Shown in pieces: positions 54,458 through 64,000 of a stretch of 64,000 nucleotides of DNA. Made by a program: the position numbers and the translations under genes. Under the pieces are notes generated by a model. The model saw only the letters and a program-made list of their open reading frames with translations. It did no database searches and had not been told where the DNA came from. The DNA is from Deltaproteobacteria bacterium (GTDB taxonomy: Bacteria > Myxococcota > JACPTQ01): the NCBI GenBank assembly GCA_016192705.1, contig JACPTQ010000017.1, positions 62,001 to 126,000 on the forward strand, given 5' to 3'. How positions within the stretch are numbered: the stretch's first letter is position 1; each line of letters begins with the position of its first letter.

Positions 54458-56634
54458 TAGGCGTGAAAGAGCATCTCGCGATACTTCGGGTACGGCCAAA
54501 GGTCGTCGTCGATCGTTTGCTCGAGCCCGTCGACCGCCGCACGAAGTTCAAGCATCGCGGGGATCACGACGGTTCTGAAATGTTCGGCCTCAGCCGCAAC
54601 GCCGCTCGCGCCATGGGCGCCGCGCAGTGACTCTTCGAGCTTCTTCACGCCCTTTTGCGTGCGGGTGAAGAGGTCGAGCACCACGCGTTCGAGGTCTGTC
54701 ACCGGTTCAGCCGCAGCCGCCGACGACAACGCCGCGCGCACGGCGGTGATGCGCTTCAGGTACGACAGCGCCGCCGGCACCGCGCCCGTTCGCGCCATCT
54801 CGATGGCCACGCGCGCCTCGATCGCCACGCGCTTGCAGTAGCTTTCGAGCTTCACCGTGTAGCGGCTCTCGATCTCTTTCGCCGAAAGCACTTTGTACGT
54901 TTCAAACATCTTCACCGTTTCCGGTCGCAGCAAGTGTTTCAGCGCCGTCGGCGTGTCGCGGTCGTTCGCGAGCCCGCGCTTCGCCGCCTCTTCGTGCCAC
55001 GCCGATGCGTAGTTGTCGCCGTTGAAAACAACCGGCTTAAACTCCGCGATGAGCTTCGGCATCACGCGGGCCGCGGCCTTCACGGCGTCGACTTTCTGCT
55101 GCTTCATCGCCGCTTCGAGTTGGTCGGTGACGTACGTGAGGCTCTCCGCGACCATCGTGTTGATGACCACGTTCGACCACGAGATGTTCATCGACGACCC
55201 GACCGCGCGGAATTCGAACTTGTTTCCCGTGAAGGCAAACGGCGACGTTCGATTGCGGTCGGTGGTGTCGCGCGCAATCGCGGGAATCGTCGTCACGCCG
55301 AGCTCCATGGTGCGTCGCCGATCGCCCGTCGGCGCGCCTCCCTTCTCGATTTGGTCGAGCACGTCCTGGAGCTCTTCGCCCAAAAAGACGCTCATGATCG
55401 CGGGCGGTGCTTCGTTCGCGCCGAGCCGATGGTCGTTGGCCGCCGTCGCGACCGACGACCGCAAAAGCCCGCCGTGTCGATGAACCGCGCGGACCGTCGC
55501 GGCAAGGAAGAGCAAGAACTGCACATTCTCAGCCGGCGTATGGCCCGGTTCGAGGAGATTCTCGCCGCCATCCGTCGCCATCGACCAGTTGTTGTGCTTC
55601 CCGGAGCCGTTGATCCCGGCGAACGGTTTTTCGTGGTCGAGGAACGTGAGGTCGTGGCGCGCCGCGATTTTTCGAAACGCCTCAAGCAAGATGAGGTTGT
55701 GGTCGGCCGCGCGATTGACGATTTCGAAAATCGGCGCGCACTCGTACTGCCCGGGTGCGACTTCGTTGTGCCGCGTCTTGACCGGCGTTCCGAGCCCAAT
55801 CATTTTGTGCTCAACTTCCGTCATGACCGCCATCACGCGCTCTTTGATGGCGCCGAAATACTGGTCTTCGAGCTCCTGCCCTTTCGGCGATGGTGCGCCA
55901 AACACCGTGCGTCCGCACGCGACGAGGTCCGGGCGAAGCGCGTAAAGCGCGCGGTCGATGAGGAAATACTCCTGTTCCGGCCCGACCGTGCACGAGACGC
56001 GGTGAACGTCGGTTCGGCCAAGCACCTTGAGCAAACGCACGGCCGCCGCGGAAACCGCCTCGATGCTGCGAAGGAGCGGCGTTTTCTCGTCGAGCGATTC
56101 GCCGGTGTACGACACGAACGCCGTTGGGATGCAGAGCGTTTTGCCGTTCGGGTTCGGCATGAGGAACGCCGGCGTTGCTGGGTCCCACGCTGTGTAGCCG
56201 CGCGCCTCGAACGTTGCGCGAATCCCGCCCGACGGGAACGACGACGCGTCGGGTTCGCCCTGCACAAGCTCTTTGGCGTTGAACCGCTCGATGACTTCGG
56301 CGCCTTCGTACGACAAAAACGAGTCATGCTTCTCGGCGGTGATTCCGGTCATTGGCTGAAACCAGTGCGTGAAGTGCGTGACGCCGTTGTCGATCGCCCA
56401 CTCCTTCATCGCGTGCGCGACGACGGGCGCGATCGACGTGTCGAGTGGCGTTCCCGAGGTCGCCGTCTCGCGGTATTTCTTGAACGCCTCTTTGGGGAGC
56501 CGGTGCTGCGCTTCCTTCAGCGAAAACGTCATCTCCCCAAAACGCTCCGATTGCGGGCGTCGGTCTTCAATCGTCTTCTGCGGGCGGCGACTGGCGACAA
56601 CGGCGAGGGCGGCAAATCGGGGTTTGGATGACAT
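54457..56634 (-). CDS. glnN: Type III glutamine synthetase
   Basis: A 725-residue protein from the ATG at 56634, which has a ribosome site (AAAGGAG). This matches type III GS, which are about 700-730 residues and distinct from the 450-residue type I enzyme. It has a typical N-terminal domain ([19 protein letters not shown]) and catalytic stretches: [41 protein letters not shown] and [20 protein letters not shown]. It makes glutamine from glutamate, ammonia and ATP. The overlap with mmsA suggests one operon joining nitrogen assimilation and amino-acid use. Confidence 0.96.
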   Translation of the reverse strand: MSSKPRFAALAVVASRRPQKTIEDRRPQSERFGEMTFSLKEAQHRLPKEAFKKYRETATSGTPLDTSIAPVVAHAMKEWAIDNGVTHFTHWFQPMTGITAEKHDSFLSYEGAEVIERFNAKELVQGEPDASSFPSGGIRATFEARGYTAWDPATPAFLMPNPNGKTLCIPTAFVSYTGESLDEKTPLLRSIEAVSAAAVRLLKVLGRTDVHRVSCTVGPEQEYFLIDRALYALRPDLVACGRTVFGAPSPKGQELEDQYFGAIKERVMAVMTEVEHKMIGLGTPVKTRHNEVAPGQYECAPIFEIVNRAADHNLILLEAFRKIAARHDLTFLDHEKPFAGINGSGKHNNWSMATDGGENLLEPGHTPAENVQFLLFLAATVRAVHRHGGLLRSSVATAANDHRLGANEAPPAIMSVFLGEELQDVLDQIEKGGAPTGDRRRTMELGVTTIPAIARDTTDRNRTSPFAFTGNKFEFRAVGSSMNISWSNVVINTMVAESLTYVTDQLEAAMKQQKVDAVKAAARVMPKLIAEFKPVVFNGDNYASAWHEEAAKRGLANDRDTPTALKHLLRPETVKMFETYKVLSAKEIESRYTVKLESYCKRVAIEARVAIEMARTGAVPAALSYLKRITAVRAALSSAAAAEPVTDLERVVLDLFTRTQKGVKKLEESLRGAHGASGVAAEAEHFRTVVIPAMLELRAAVDGLEQTIDDDLWPYPKYREMLFHA

Positions 56635-56819
56635 GCGGCGGGTCTCCTTTTGTGGTTCGGTTAAGAGTTGAGGGGAACAGAGCGAACGGCCGCGCGTCAA
56701 GGGCGGCTTGGGTCGAGTCTCGGGAGCCTGCTTGGGAACCCGGGCGCTCCGCGAAAGTTGGAATTGTGATAATTGGGACTTGACGGGCTTCACGGCCGCT
56801 GTTGGACTGGCCGACGCGC

Positions 56820-58403
56820 ATGGGACCAATCCGTTGGTTGAAAGTCAGAAGTCTCGTCGGTCGAGCCATCGAGCTTTCGAAATCGGGCAGGATCGACGAA
56901 GCGTTCGGCGCGATCGAGGCGCGTGCGGCTTCGCTCGGCGCGATCGTTTGGATTCGATTCGCGTCTGCTCTGCTGATGGCGGCGCGGGTCGAGGCGGCGC
57001 AAAAAGCGATCGACGCCGCGCTGAACGTCGAACCCAACAATTGGGACGCGCTTGTCGTTCGCGCCGAAGTCGCTGCGAAACAGGGGGATGCGGAGGCGTG
57101 TTTTGCCGCCACGCGGCGGCTCTGCGACGTCGACCCCCGACATCAAGGTGCGGCCGTCGCGCTCGCCGAGATTCATCTCGATCGGCAGGAACCGAACGAA
57201 GCTGTCGCGGTGCTCGAGCGGTTCAAAGAAACGGCGGACCTTAAGACCGCGGTTGTGCTTGGGCGCGCTTACTTGTTCGCCGATAACGCCGCGGCGGCCG
57301 CGGATCTTTTGGGACGCGTGGTCGAAGAACTTCAGATGCAGCAGCGCAAGGCGATCTCGGGCGACGAGTGGGCAGCGGCCAAGCGAGCGCTCGACGAAGT
57401 TATGCCGTGGCATGAGGAGGCCGTCGGCGCGGCGTACGGGCGCGAAGAGACCATCAACGTTGCGGCGGCGCGAGGCGATCTCGACGCGAACGCGGGGGTC
57501 AATTACCGGCTGCTCGGGTTGCGGCTCGCGGTGCAGTCGGAGCGAATCGCCGACGTTCTTGAGCTTCGAAGCGCGACCGACGACGTCGAGATGGGCGCGG
57601 CGATTTTGAAGAAGAAGAAGTCCGACGCGCGCGGGCTCTTGTTGTCGGGGATTGGCGAGCTTCGTTTGGGGCAAGTCGAACGGGCGAGACGGACCTTTGA
57701 GAAGGCGTGCGAGGCGGACGGGGGTAACTTCGCCGCGTACTTGGGGTTGGGCGCAGCGATGGACGCTGAGCGGTTCGGCCTTTTCAAAAAGGCGCGGGCG
57801 CTTCCGGCGCTTGACGTCGGCGGCGTCGCATCACGGGTTGTGCCGGACTGGGCGAACCTCACGGATGTCGAGAAGCAGGTCGTTTCGGCATCGATGCACC
57901 CGCTCCGCGGGGCGTTGGCGCGGCTCGCACGCGGCGAGGCGAAGATTCGCGTTCTGCCCATAGATGTCCGAGCGACGGACCTGCCCGAATTTCAGGACCT
58001 CGCGGGCGTGCGGGAGGAAGACGATCATCGCGCGTACGACGCGGTGGGTGGCCTTGCCACCGAGAAACTCGCCGTCGTGAAGGTCGAGGAGCTGATCGAC
58101 GTTGATTCCGAGGAAGGCTGGGTATTCGCCCACGAGTTTGCGCACATGGTGTTTTTCAAATTCGAAGAACGACTTGGTGAGCGCGTCCAGGATCTCTTGG
58201 AGCGTGCCGTCGCGATTGGTTACGTTGGCGACGAATACCAGCGTAAGAACGTCGATGAGTTTTTCGCGGTGTCGTACACCGACTTTTTGCGCCGCCGCTA
58301 TGGCATGCGAGAAGAGAAACAGATCGACGACGAAGGCGTGATGGTCGCTTTGTTCGACTTGTTCGGCGAACTCGACACCGTTGAAGATTTCTCGAAACTT
58401 TGA
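56820..58403 (+). CDS. TPR protein with C-terminal zincin-like (HExxH) domain
   Basis: A 527-residue protein from the ATG at 56820; a TTG at 56802 adds six residues. The first about 330 residues are TPR-like (for example WDALVVRAEVAAKQGDAEAC and RGLLLSGIGELRLGQVERA). The C-terminal domain has FAHEFAHMVFF, an HExxH motif, and KNVDEFFAVSYTDFLRRRYG about 45 residues later, whose glutamate could be the third zinc ligand. This spacing and the EFFA pattern recall MtfA- and lethal-factor-like gluzincins. No signal peptide is seen, so it may be cytoplasmic. Activity is inferred. Confidence 0.7.
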   Translation: MGPIRWLKVRSLVGRAIELSKSGRIDEAFGAIEARAASLGAIVWIRFASALLMAARVEAAQKAIDAALNVEPNNWDALVVRAEVAAKQGDAEACFAATRRLCDVDPRHQGAAVALAEIHLDRQEPNEAVAVLERFKETADLKTAVVLGRAYLFADNAAAAADLLGRVVEELQMQQRKAISGDEWAAAKRALDEVMPWHEEAVGAAYGREETINVAAARGDLDANAGVNYRLLGLRLAVQSERIADVLELRSATDDVEMGAAILKKKKSDARGLLLSGIGELRLGQVERARRTFEKACEADGGNFAAYLGLGAAMDAERFGLFKKARALPALDVGGVASRVVPDWANLTDVEKQVVSASMHPLRGALARLARGEAKIRVLPIDVRATDLPEFQDLAGVREEDDHRAYDAVGGLATEKLAVVKVEELIDVDSEEGWVFAHEFAHMVFFKFEERLGERVQDLLERAVAIGYVGDEYQRKNVDEFFAVSYTDFLRRRYGMREEKQIDDEGVMVALFDLFGELDTVEDFSKL

Positions 58404-58442
58404 ACGAGCTCGTCGCCGCGTGTTTAAGCGACGTCCGAAAAT

Positions 58443-61400
58443 TTACTCGCGTGTGCTGCTCCGCGCGCGCCGGGGCCGTGAGATCGCGTAGGCGGCAACA
58501 CCAAGAAGCAAGAGCCCCGCGACGGCGCTGAAGTTCGGGGTCGTCGACACCGCGCATCCGCCGCCGCCGTGGCGAATGACATCAAGACTCTGCTCCGAGC
58601 CGACGTTGCCACCGACGGGATCAATCGTGAGCGGCGTCCCCGCGTCGGTGTCACCGCTGCCCGTACCCGCATCGTCGCCGGTCGACGCGCCGCCGTCGTT
58701 GCCTGAGCCGCCGTCCGGGTCAATCGCGGTGCCCCCATCGCCAGTTCCCGCGCCTGCGTCGCCTTCGACAACCGCGCCCCCATCGTTGCTGCCGGCGCTT
58801 CCCGCGTCGGTGGTCGGGCTCGGCGGTGTCACGGCCCAGCTGTACGTCGCGGGCGTCGGGTCGACGTCGCCGTCGCTGTCTTTCGCGCGCACGCTTAGCG
58901 CGTGGCTCCCAATCGCGAGGTTGTTGATTACCGCGGGGTCGGTGCAGTCGGTCCACGGCGCGCCGTCCAGGCTGCATTCGAACGTCGCGGACGCGTCTGA
59001 CGACGACAAGTCGAACGTCGCCGATGTCGATTCGTCTGTCGCCGGCGGTCCCGAAACGATGACCGTCTCGGGCGACGCCGCCGTATCGACGATCCACGAA
59101 GTCGTCGCGGGCGTTGGGTCAACGTTGCCGGCGGCATCTTTCGCGCGCACCTCGAGCGTGTGGGCGCCCTCCGAAAGTCCGACAAACGTCGCTCGACTCG
59201 GGCAGGCCGTCCACGTCGTCGCGCCGTCGAGTCGACACTCGAACGTTACAGGGTTCTTGTTCGACGATAATTCAAATGTGGCGGTGGCGACATCCACAGC
59301 GCCCGACGGGCCGCTGACGATATCGGTTTCCGGCGGAACGGACGAAACGACAATCCAGTCGTGTCGCGCCGGCGTTGGGTCGACGACGCCCGCGGCGCTT
59401 CGCGCGCGAACCTCGACGACGTGCGGCCCATCCGCAAGCCCGAGAATCGTCAACGTCGCCGCGCATGCGGTAAACGAAAGCGCGCTATCGACCTTGCACT
59501 CAAATGTCGACCCCGCGAGCGTTGATGCGAAGACGAAGGTCGCGGCCGCCGACGACGTAACACCGGGTGGCGCCGAGGTGATCGTCGTTTCGGGCGCGTT
59601 CGGCGCAACGGTCCAGGTGTAACGTGCGGGCGAGGCGCTCACGTTTCCGGCCGCATCGCGCGCGCGCACGGTGAGCGTGTGTGTCCCGACCGCGACTCCC
59701 GTAAACGTTGCGGGGTCACCGCATGCAACGAACGTCGACGAACCGTCGAGCTCGCACTCGTACGTGACGGGCGCCTCATTCGACGAGAAATCAAACGTCG
59801 CGGCGGTGTCGGTCGTTTGCGTCGGCGGCCCGGATACAACCGCAACCGTCGGCGCCGCGGTGTCGATCGTCCATGCGTGACGCGCGGGCGTCGGATCGAC
59901 GTTGCCGAGCGCGTCCTTCGCGCGCACCTCAAGCGCATGCGCGCCATCCGTCAGCCCCGTGAGCGAATAAGGATTGCTGCATGCCGTGAAGGACAAGGCG
60001 CCATCGAGTTTGCACTCGTACGTGACGCCACTTTCGTTCGACGTGAAAACAAATGTCGCGGTCGACACGGTACTTGGAGTCGCGGGCAGCTGCGCGAAGC
60101 TCGTCTCGGGGGCGGATGCGTCGATGGTCCACGAATGCGTCGCGGGCGTTGGGTCGGTGTTGCCCGCAGAATCGCGCGACCGCACGCTGAGCGTATGAAC
60201 GCCTTGCGCAAGTCCGGTGTATGTCACGGGCGTTGTGCACGCTGTAAACGCGGGCGCGCCGTCGAGCTTGCATTCAAAGGTCGCTCCACTCGCGCTCGAC
60301 GAGAATGTGAACGTGGCAACCGTCGCGTTTGTCAGCGCGGGCGGTCCGCCCGTGATGTACGTGTCGGGCGTCGGGAGAACCAAAACCCACGTAACGATGG
60401 CCGGCGCCGGGTCGACATTCCCCGCGGCGTCGCGCGAGCGCACGTAGAACGTGTGCGGACCGGCGGTGAGCCCTGTCAAGGTGATGGGATTCGCGCACGA
60501 CGTAAACGCCACCGCGTTGTCGAGCTTGCACTCGTAAACGACGCCGCTCTCCGTTGCGAAGAAGCGGATCGTCTCGGTTGTCGACGTCGTGGAGCCCGGC
60601 GGCGCCTGCGCGAACCCGGTATCGGGCGGGGTCGTGTCGACGGTCCACGTGTGTGTCGCGGGCGTCGGGTCGACGTTTCCGGCAGGGTCCTTCGCGCGCA
60701 CATAAAACGTGTGCGTGCCGTCGGCGAATCCGACGAGATGAAGCGCGCTTGCGCAAGACGCAAAGTTTCCATTGTCGAACTTGCACTCAAACGTGACGGA
60801 GTTGCCCGTCGACGAGAACGTAAACGTCGCGAGCGTCGAGTTGGTCAACGCGGGCGGACCGCTGTTCACGGTGGTGTCGGGCGCCGCGGCGTTGACAACC
60901 CATGCGTGCTGTGCGGGCGTCGCGTCGATGTTCCCTTGCGAATCTTTCGCGCGCACATAGAAATAGTGTGACCCGACCGCAAGGTTTGTGTAGGTGACGC
61001 CGCTCACGCATGCGGCCCAATTCGACGGGGCGTTGAGCGTGCACTCAAACGTCGCGCCCGCGACATTCGACGCGAACGTAAAAGTCGCGCTCGTCGAGGT
61101 CCCGGTGTGCGGATAGCCCAAGAGCGTCGTTTCAAGCACGACGCCCGTCCACGTCGTCGAGAAAGTGTTGCTGCGAACGGTCTTCACCGTAACTCCGACC
61201 CTGTAGGTCACAACAAGCTGAACAGAGAACGTTGCGTTCGTCGTGACCGACACCGTGACCTGCCGCGTGATGCTCGCCCCCGCGCGCAAACTCCCGACGC
61301 TCCACGACACCGTGCCGTTCGCGAGCGTGCCGCCGCCTGTCGCCGAAACGAAAGTCATCCCGCTCGGGAGCGCGAACGCGACGCCGACATCGACTGCCAC

Positions 61401-62774
61401 GCCGCCCCCGCGATTCTCAACAGTCACGTCGTAACTGAATGTCTGAGCCGCCGTTGACGACGGCCCCGACACCGTCACGACGACCTGCGGCTCCGCCTCG
61501 GCCACCGCGCACGTCGATTCAAACAGCGTGTTCAAGTACAAGCGAATCGCGTTCGCCATTTCGTTTTGCGAAACCGGCATGTTCCACTGATACCCGTGCC
61601 CCGTCATATACGACACGCGCCCATACGCCGCGTTGCCGTCGAAATTGCCGGTGACCCACATCACGCGGTTTGTCGGGTTTCCGCTCGTCATCGACGTTTT
61701 CGCGAGGAGCACCTCGACACCCGGGCGCCACGACGAACCCGAATTGAGCCCGAGCGATTGCACCGCGCCCTGCGTCGCTTCGAGGTCGCCGTCGAACTGC
61801 GAGAGCGGATGATCGGGCACGAGGTTCTTGAGCGGGTCGGGGATGTCGTGACCATCTTCGCTCGCGCCGCCGGTCGTTAGGTATTTTCCGCGCGCCGCGT
61901 TGTTTTCAAAGTCGCTGATCGCCTCGCACGACATGAACGCGTGCGTGTAAGGACTCGATCGGAGCCAGTGCCGAACCTCGTGGACGACCTCATCGTTCGT
62001 CGGAAGCCCATAGTGCATCGACGACAAGTGGCAAAAAATCGGCGTTTCATCGGCGCGCACAAGCGCCCCATCCGCCGAGCCACCTAAGGCCGTTCCTGAA
62101 ACTTCGTTCGTGTCGATCATGTCGGGGTAGCCCGCGTAGGCGCGCGTTTGGTCGAAGTTCGTTGGCCACGTTTGCCCCGCGCTGTCGCGAATTCCCGCGG
62201 CGTTCAAATACATCGACGCGATCACTTCGTAGCCGTCCGCGAAGACGCCGAGGCGCGGCGCCGACGTCAGCGATCGTCGAACATCGCCCGTAAAGGCGGC
62301 CGTTGCATCGTGAACCGCCGTCACGTTTCCGGCGCTGTGCCACGCGCGAACGATCGGTAGGGCGGCTGCGCGGTTCGTCGCGTCGATGACGAACGGGCCG
62401 CCGCGATACCCGTGGTTCGAAATCGTGGCGTTCGTTTGAAAGTCTCGCGCCGACGCCGTGAAATCGACGCCCCCAGCGGCTTTCCCCGTCTTGATGACCC
62501 ATTTCACCGGGACGCCGTTCGCGAGGAGCTTATAGACGAGCCCGTACGCCTTAAGCATTCCGTAATCTTGATACGCCGTGTCCATCGGGATGATGAGCGA
62601 ACTGGCTGCGAACGATTGCGACACCGGCTGGCGAATCGTTTCAACTTTGGGGACGTTGGGCAGCGACGTCGGCGTGGTCGTGTTGCCATAATCGGAGCAG
62701 CCGAACGCGGCGACGATCGTCGCGAAACCAAGGCCCCGCGCGTACTTCATGAATCTCAAGGTGTTCGTTTTCAT
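58443..62774 (-). CDS. Large surface protein with nine Ig-like repeats and MYXO-CTERM-like tail
   Basis: A 1443-residue protein. The signal peptide ends in a lipobox-like FGCSD. Residues about 30-440 form a unique N-terminal domain. A DUF11-like beta domain follows (about 445-560). Then come nine repeats of about 85 residues, each with the pattern P-[ED]-T, ATF.F, FEC, C, GLA.G.H, VRA.D.AGNVDPTPA and W. Each repeat has two cysteines, probably a disulfide. The end has an Asp/Gly-rich linker, GGGGCAVS, a membrane helix (AGLLLLGVAAYAIS) and a basic tail, like MYXO-CTERM sorting signals. A role in adhesion is likely. Confidence 0.82.
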   Translation of the reverse strand: MKTNTLRFMKYARGLGFATIVAAFGCSDYGNTTTPTSLPNVPKVETIRQPVSQSFAASSLIIPMDTAYQDYGMLKAYGLVYKLLANGVPVKWVIKTGKAAGGVDFTASARDFQTNATISNHGYRGGPFVIDATNRAAALPIVRAWHSAGNVTAVHDATAAFTGDVRRSLTSAPRLGVFADGYEVIASMYLNAAGIRDSAGQTWPTNFDQTRAYAGYPDMIDTNEVSGTALGGSADGALVRADETPIFCHLSSMHYGLPTNDEVVHEVRHWLRSSPYTHAFMSCEAISDFENNAARGKYLTTGGASEDGHDIPDPLKNLVPDHPLSQFDGDLEATQGAVQSLGLNSGSSWRPGVEVLLAKTSMTSGNPTNRVMWVTGNFDGNAAYGRVSYMTGHGYQWNMPVSQNEMANAIRLYLNTLFESTCAVAEAEPQVVVTVSGPSSTAAQTFSYDVTVENRGGGVAVDVGVAFALPSGMTFVSATGGGTLANGTVSWSVGSLRAGASITRQVTVSVTTNATFSVQLVVTYRVGVTVKTVRSNTFSTTWTGVVLETTLLGYPHTGTSTSATFTFASNVAGATFECTLNAPSNWAACVSGVTYTNLAVGSHYFYVRAKDSQGNIDATPAQHAWVVNAAAPDTTVNSGPPALTNSTLATFTFSSTGNSVTFECKFDNGNFASCASALHLVGFADGTHTFYVRAKDPAGNVDPTPATHTWTVDTTPPDTGFAQAPPGSTTSTTETIRFFATESGVVYECKLDNAVAFTSCANPITLTGLTAGPHTFYVRSRDAAGNVDPAPAIVTWVLVLPTPDTYITGGPPALTNATVATFTFSSSASGATFECKLDGAPAFTACTTPVTYTGLAQGVHTLSVRSRDSAGNTDPTPATHSWTIDASAPETSFAQLPATPSTVSTATFVFTSNESGVTYECKLDGALSFTACSNPYSLTGLTDGAHALEVRAKDALGNVDPTPARHAWTIDTAAPTVAVVSGPPTQTTDTAATFDFSSNEAPVTYECELDGSSTFVACGDPATFTGVAVGTHTLTVRARDAAGNVSASPARYTWTVAPNAPETTITSAPPGVTSSAAATFVFASTLAGSTFECKVDSALSFTACAATLTILGLADGPHVVEVRARSAAGVVDPTPARHDWIVVSSVPPETDIVSGPSGAVDVATATFELSSNKNPVTFECRLDGATTWTACPSRATFVGLSEGAHTLEVRAKDAAGNVDPTPATTSWIVDTAASPETVIVSGPPATDESTSATFDLSSSDASATFECSLDGAPWTDCTDPAVINNLAIGSHALSVRAKDSDGDVDPTPATYSWAVTPPSPTTDAGSAGSNDGGAVVEGDAGAGTGDGGTAIDPDGGSGNDGGASTGDDAGTGSGDTDAGTPLTIDPVGGNVGSEQSLDVIRHGGGGCAVSTTPNFSAVAGLLLLGVAAYAISRPRRARSSTRE

Positions 62775-62797
62775 CGTTTTAATTCCTCATCCCGCCG

Positions 62798-64000
62798 TTA
62801 CTTTGTCTCTTCCGCGCGCGATGCGATCGTCAGCTCAACGCGCCGGTTGTTTTCGCGACCCGCGGCCGTCTTGTTCGAGTCGATCGGCTTGTCGGGACCG
62901 TAACCGCGCGATTCGAGTCGATAGGGTTCGATCCCCGCGCGCACCAAGTAATCGCGCACGGCCTTTGCGCGTGCGGCCGAAAGCGTCAAGTTGTAACCAC
63001 GTGCGCCGTGCGAATCGGTGTGCCCCTCGACGCGAACGAGCGCGATTTCGGGGTTTGTCTTTAAGACCGCGGCGACGCCATCGAGCAGCGCGAACGAGAC
63101 GGGTAGGATGGTTGCGCGGTTGTAAGCGAAGAGGACCTTTTCGCGAAGTTCGATGCGGCTTGGTTTCACAACAACCGCGGGCGCCGGGCGCAGCAGAGGG
63201 CAGCCGCGATTTGCCGTCGGGCCCTTGTCGTTCGGGCACCGGTCGTCGACATCGGGGATGCCGTCGCCGTCCGAATCAACGAGCGGGCAACCCTTATTGA
63301 TGACAGGGCCTGGAACCGTCGGGCAGGCGTCGAGGTGATCGGCGATGCCGTCGCCATCTGAGTCGGGGCAACCGCGGTAGGGGAGCGTCCCTTTTTTTCG
63401 CGGGCAGGCGTCGTCCGCGTTTCGTATGCCGTCCTTATCCCAGTCGAGGTCCGGGCAGTCGGCCGGCTCATGGGGTTCGCCTTCAACGCATTTTTCGGCG
63501 GGGGGCACGGGCGGTGGTGCCGGCGGCTCGACGGGCGGCGCCGCGGGTTTCGGCAGTGGCTCGATTCGCGGCATGGCGGGCGGCTCGGCGGGCGCCCGCA
63601 CAAGCTCGAAGCCCGCGATCGCACGCGCAATCGGCGTACCCGGCATTTCGCCAAACCCGTAACTTCCCATCACGAACGCCTTTGCGACGGCCGAAATCGC
63701 GAATCGCCCCGCGAGGAAAAGTTCGTTCGAAAACGGTGCGCCCGCGAAGGCAAAAGCTCCGCGCCATGCAAGCTCCGCGCGGAATTTCTTGAATCGGTCG
63801 CTCATTCCGACGCTGGCGCCGGGCGCGAAGTGGCTCGTCACGGTCGCGTTCGTAAGTTCTGTGGTTGGACGCACAACAACGCCGACTTCGCCGCCGAGCG
63901 CAACCGGGCCGAGCGTTCGCCCCGCCGAAACTTTCGGCCACACAAGAACGTTGCTCTCGCGCGAGAAGGTGTACGAAGTCCCGATTGGGATTCCAACCGC
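62798..64000 (-). CDS. OmpA family protein with thrombospondin type-3 calcium repeats (N-terminus beyond window)
   Basis: The frame runs off the right edge, so the N-terminus is missing; at least 400 residues are seen. The first part looks like an outer-membrane beta-barrel (alternating stretches such as ELFLAGRFAISAVAKAFVMG). A Pro/Ala-rich linker follows. Three Asp-rich type-3 repeats (DWDKDGIRNADDACP, DSDGDGIADHLDACP, DSDGDGIPDVDDRCP) should bind calcium. The C-terminal OmpA domain (RVEGHTDSHGARGYNLTLS, RVELTIASR) should hold peptidoglycan. It is just upstream of the Ig-like repeat gene (23-bp gap) and probably in one operon with it. Confidence 0.9.
   Translation of the reverse strand, partial: AVGIPIGTSYTFSRESNVLVWPKVSAGRTLGPVALGGEVGVVVRPTTELTNATVTSHFAPGASVGMSDRFKKFRAELAWRGAFAFAGAPFSNELFLAGRFAISAVAKAFVMGSYGFGEMPGTPIARAIAGFELVRAPAEPPAMPRIEPLPKPAAPPVEPPAPPPVPPAEKCVEGEPHEPADCPDLDWDKDGIRNADDACPRKKGTLPYRGCPDSDGDGIADHLDACPTVPGPVINKGCPLVDSDGDGIPDVDDRCPNDKGPTANRGCPLLRPAPAVVVKPSRIELREKVLFAYNRATILPVSFALLDGVAAVLKTNPEIALVRVEGHTDSHGARGYNLTLSAARAKAVRDYLVRAGIEPYRLESRGYGPDKPIDSNKTAAGRENNRRVELTIASRAEETK

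Noticed and set aside
54655-56631. A 658-codon plus-strand frame opposite glnN
   Set aside because: It is a shadow of the type III glutamine synthetase gene, with an Arg/His-rich composition and no recognisable domain.
1-64000. tRNA, rRNA or riboswitch genes
   Set aside because: No cloverleaf, rRNA-like or known riboswitch sequence was seen by eye. A covariance-model scan would settle this.

Overview
The window is GC-rich, gene-dense DNA that looks chromosomal and most resembles a myxobacterium-like member of the Myxococcota/Deltaproteobacteria. The clues are Hanks-type Ser/Thr kinases joined to PEGA domains, many lipoproteins with Asp/Gly/Ala/Thr-rich linkers, a large Ig-like repeat protein with a MYXO-CTERM-like tail, several TPR-protease fusions, and a NtrC-type regulator. 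This is inference from gene content. No rRNA or tRNA gene was found.

Layout. 1-11.6 kb: a truncated TPR lipoprotein (probably CHAT type), MarC, an S9 peptidase, a TPR/M48 protease, CorA, and two unassigned envelope proteins. 11.6-12.7 kb: a repeat-rich stretch carrying a duplicated tail of the neighbouring FAD oxidoreductase gene and one small gene. 12.7-18.9 kb: the FAD oxidoreductase, a thioredoxin/TPR protein and two convergent metzincin-like secreted proteases. 18.9-21.35 kb: a lone CRISPR-like repeat, a 42-bp tandem palindrome repeat, a helical protein and two convergent four-helix-bundle proteins, with degenerate hexamer tracts between them. 21.35-24.3 kb: a histidine kinase and a sigma-54 response regulator. 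24.5-42.45 kb: one apparent 18-kb operon, narC-G-H-J-I-K1-K2 followed directly by actA-B-C-D-E-F (alternative complex III), nearly every junction overlapping. 42.5-50.99 kb: a YcxB-like protein, two Ser/Thr kinases, an acyl-CoA dehydrogenase and lipoproteins. 51-58.4 kb: an inverted-repeat-bounded element, a CitE/HpcH-like aldolase, mmsA, glnN (type III glutamine synthetase) and a TPR-zincin. 58.4-64 kb: the Ig-like repeat surface protein and a truncated OmpA protein.

How it works together. The two-component pair lies divergent to the nar-act operon. Two matching dyads 32 bp apart and a candidate -24/-12 promoter lie between them, so sigma-54 control of nitrate respiration is a reasonable hypothesis. 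NarGHI would reduce nitrate with quinol, NarJ would mature it, NarK1/K2 would move nitrate and nitrite, and ActA-F would pass quinol electrons to cytochrome c. ActB carries a frameshift with a probable internal deletion, so the complex may be broken here or the assembly may be wrong.

The most unusual theme is a set of short dispersed repeats inserted inside genes. An about 82-bp palindrome (family A) sits in frame in the linkers of six proteins, twice in NarJ. A second family (B) supplies the hydrophobic signal peptides of three lipoproteins and the C-terminal tails of two more proteins. Hexamer tracts accompany many copies. A separate 0.4-kb element with terminal inverted repeats occurs twice.
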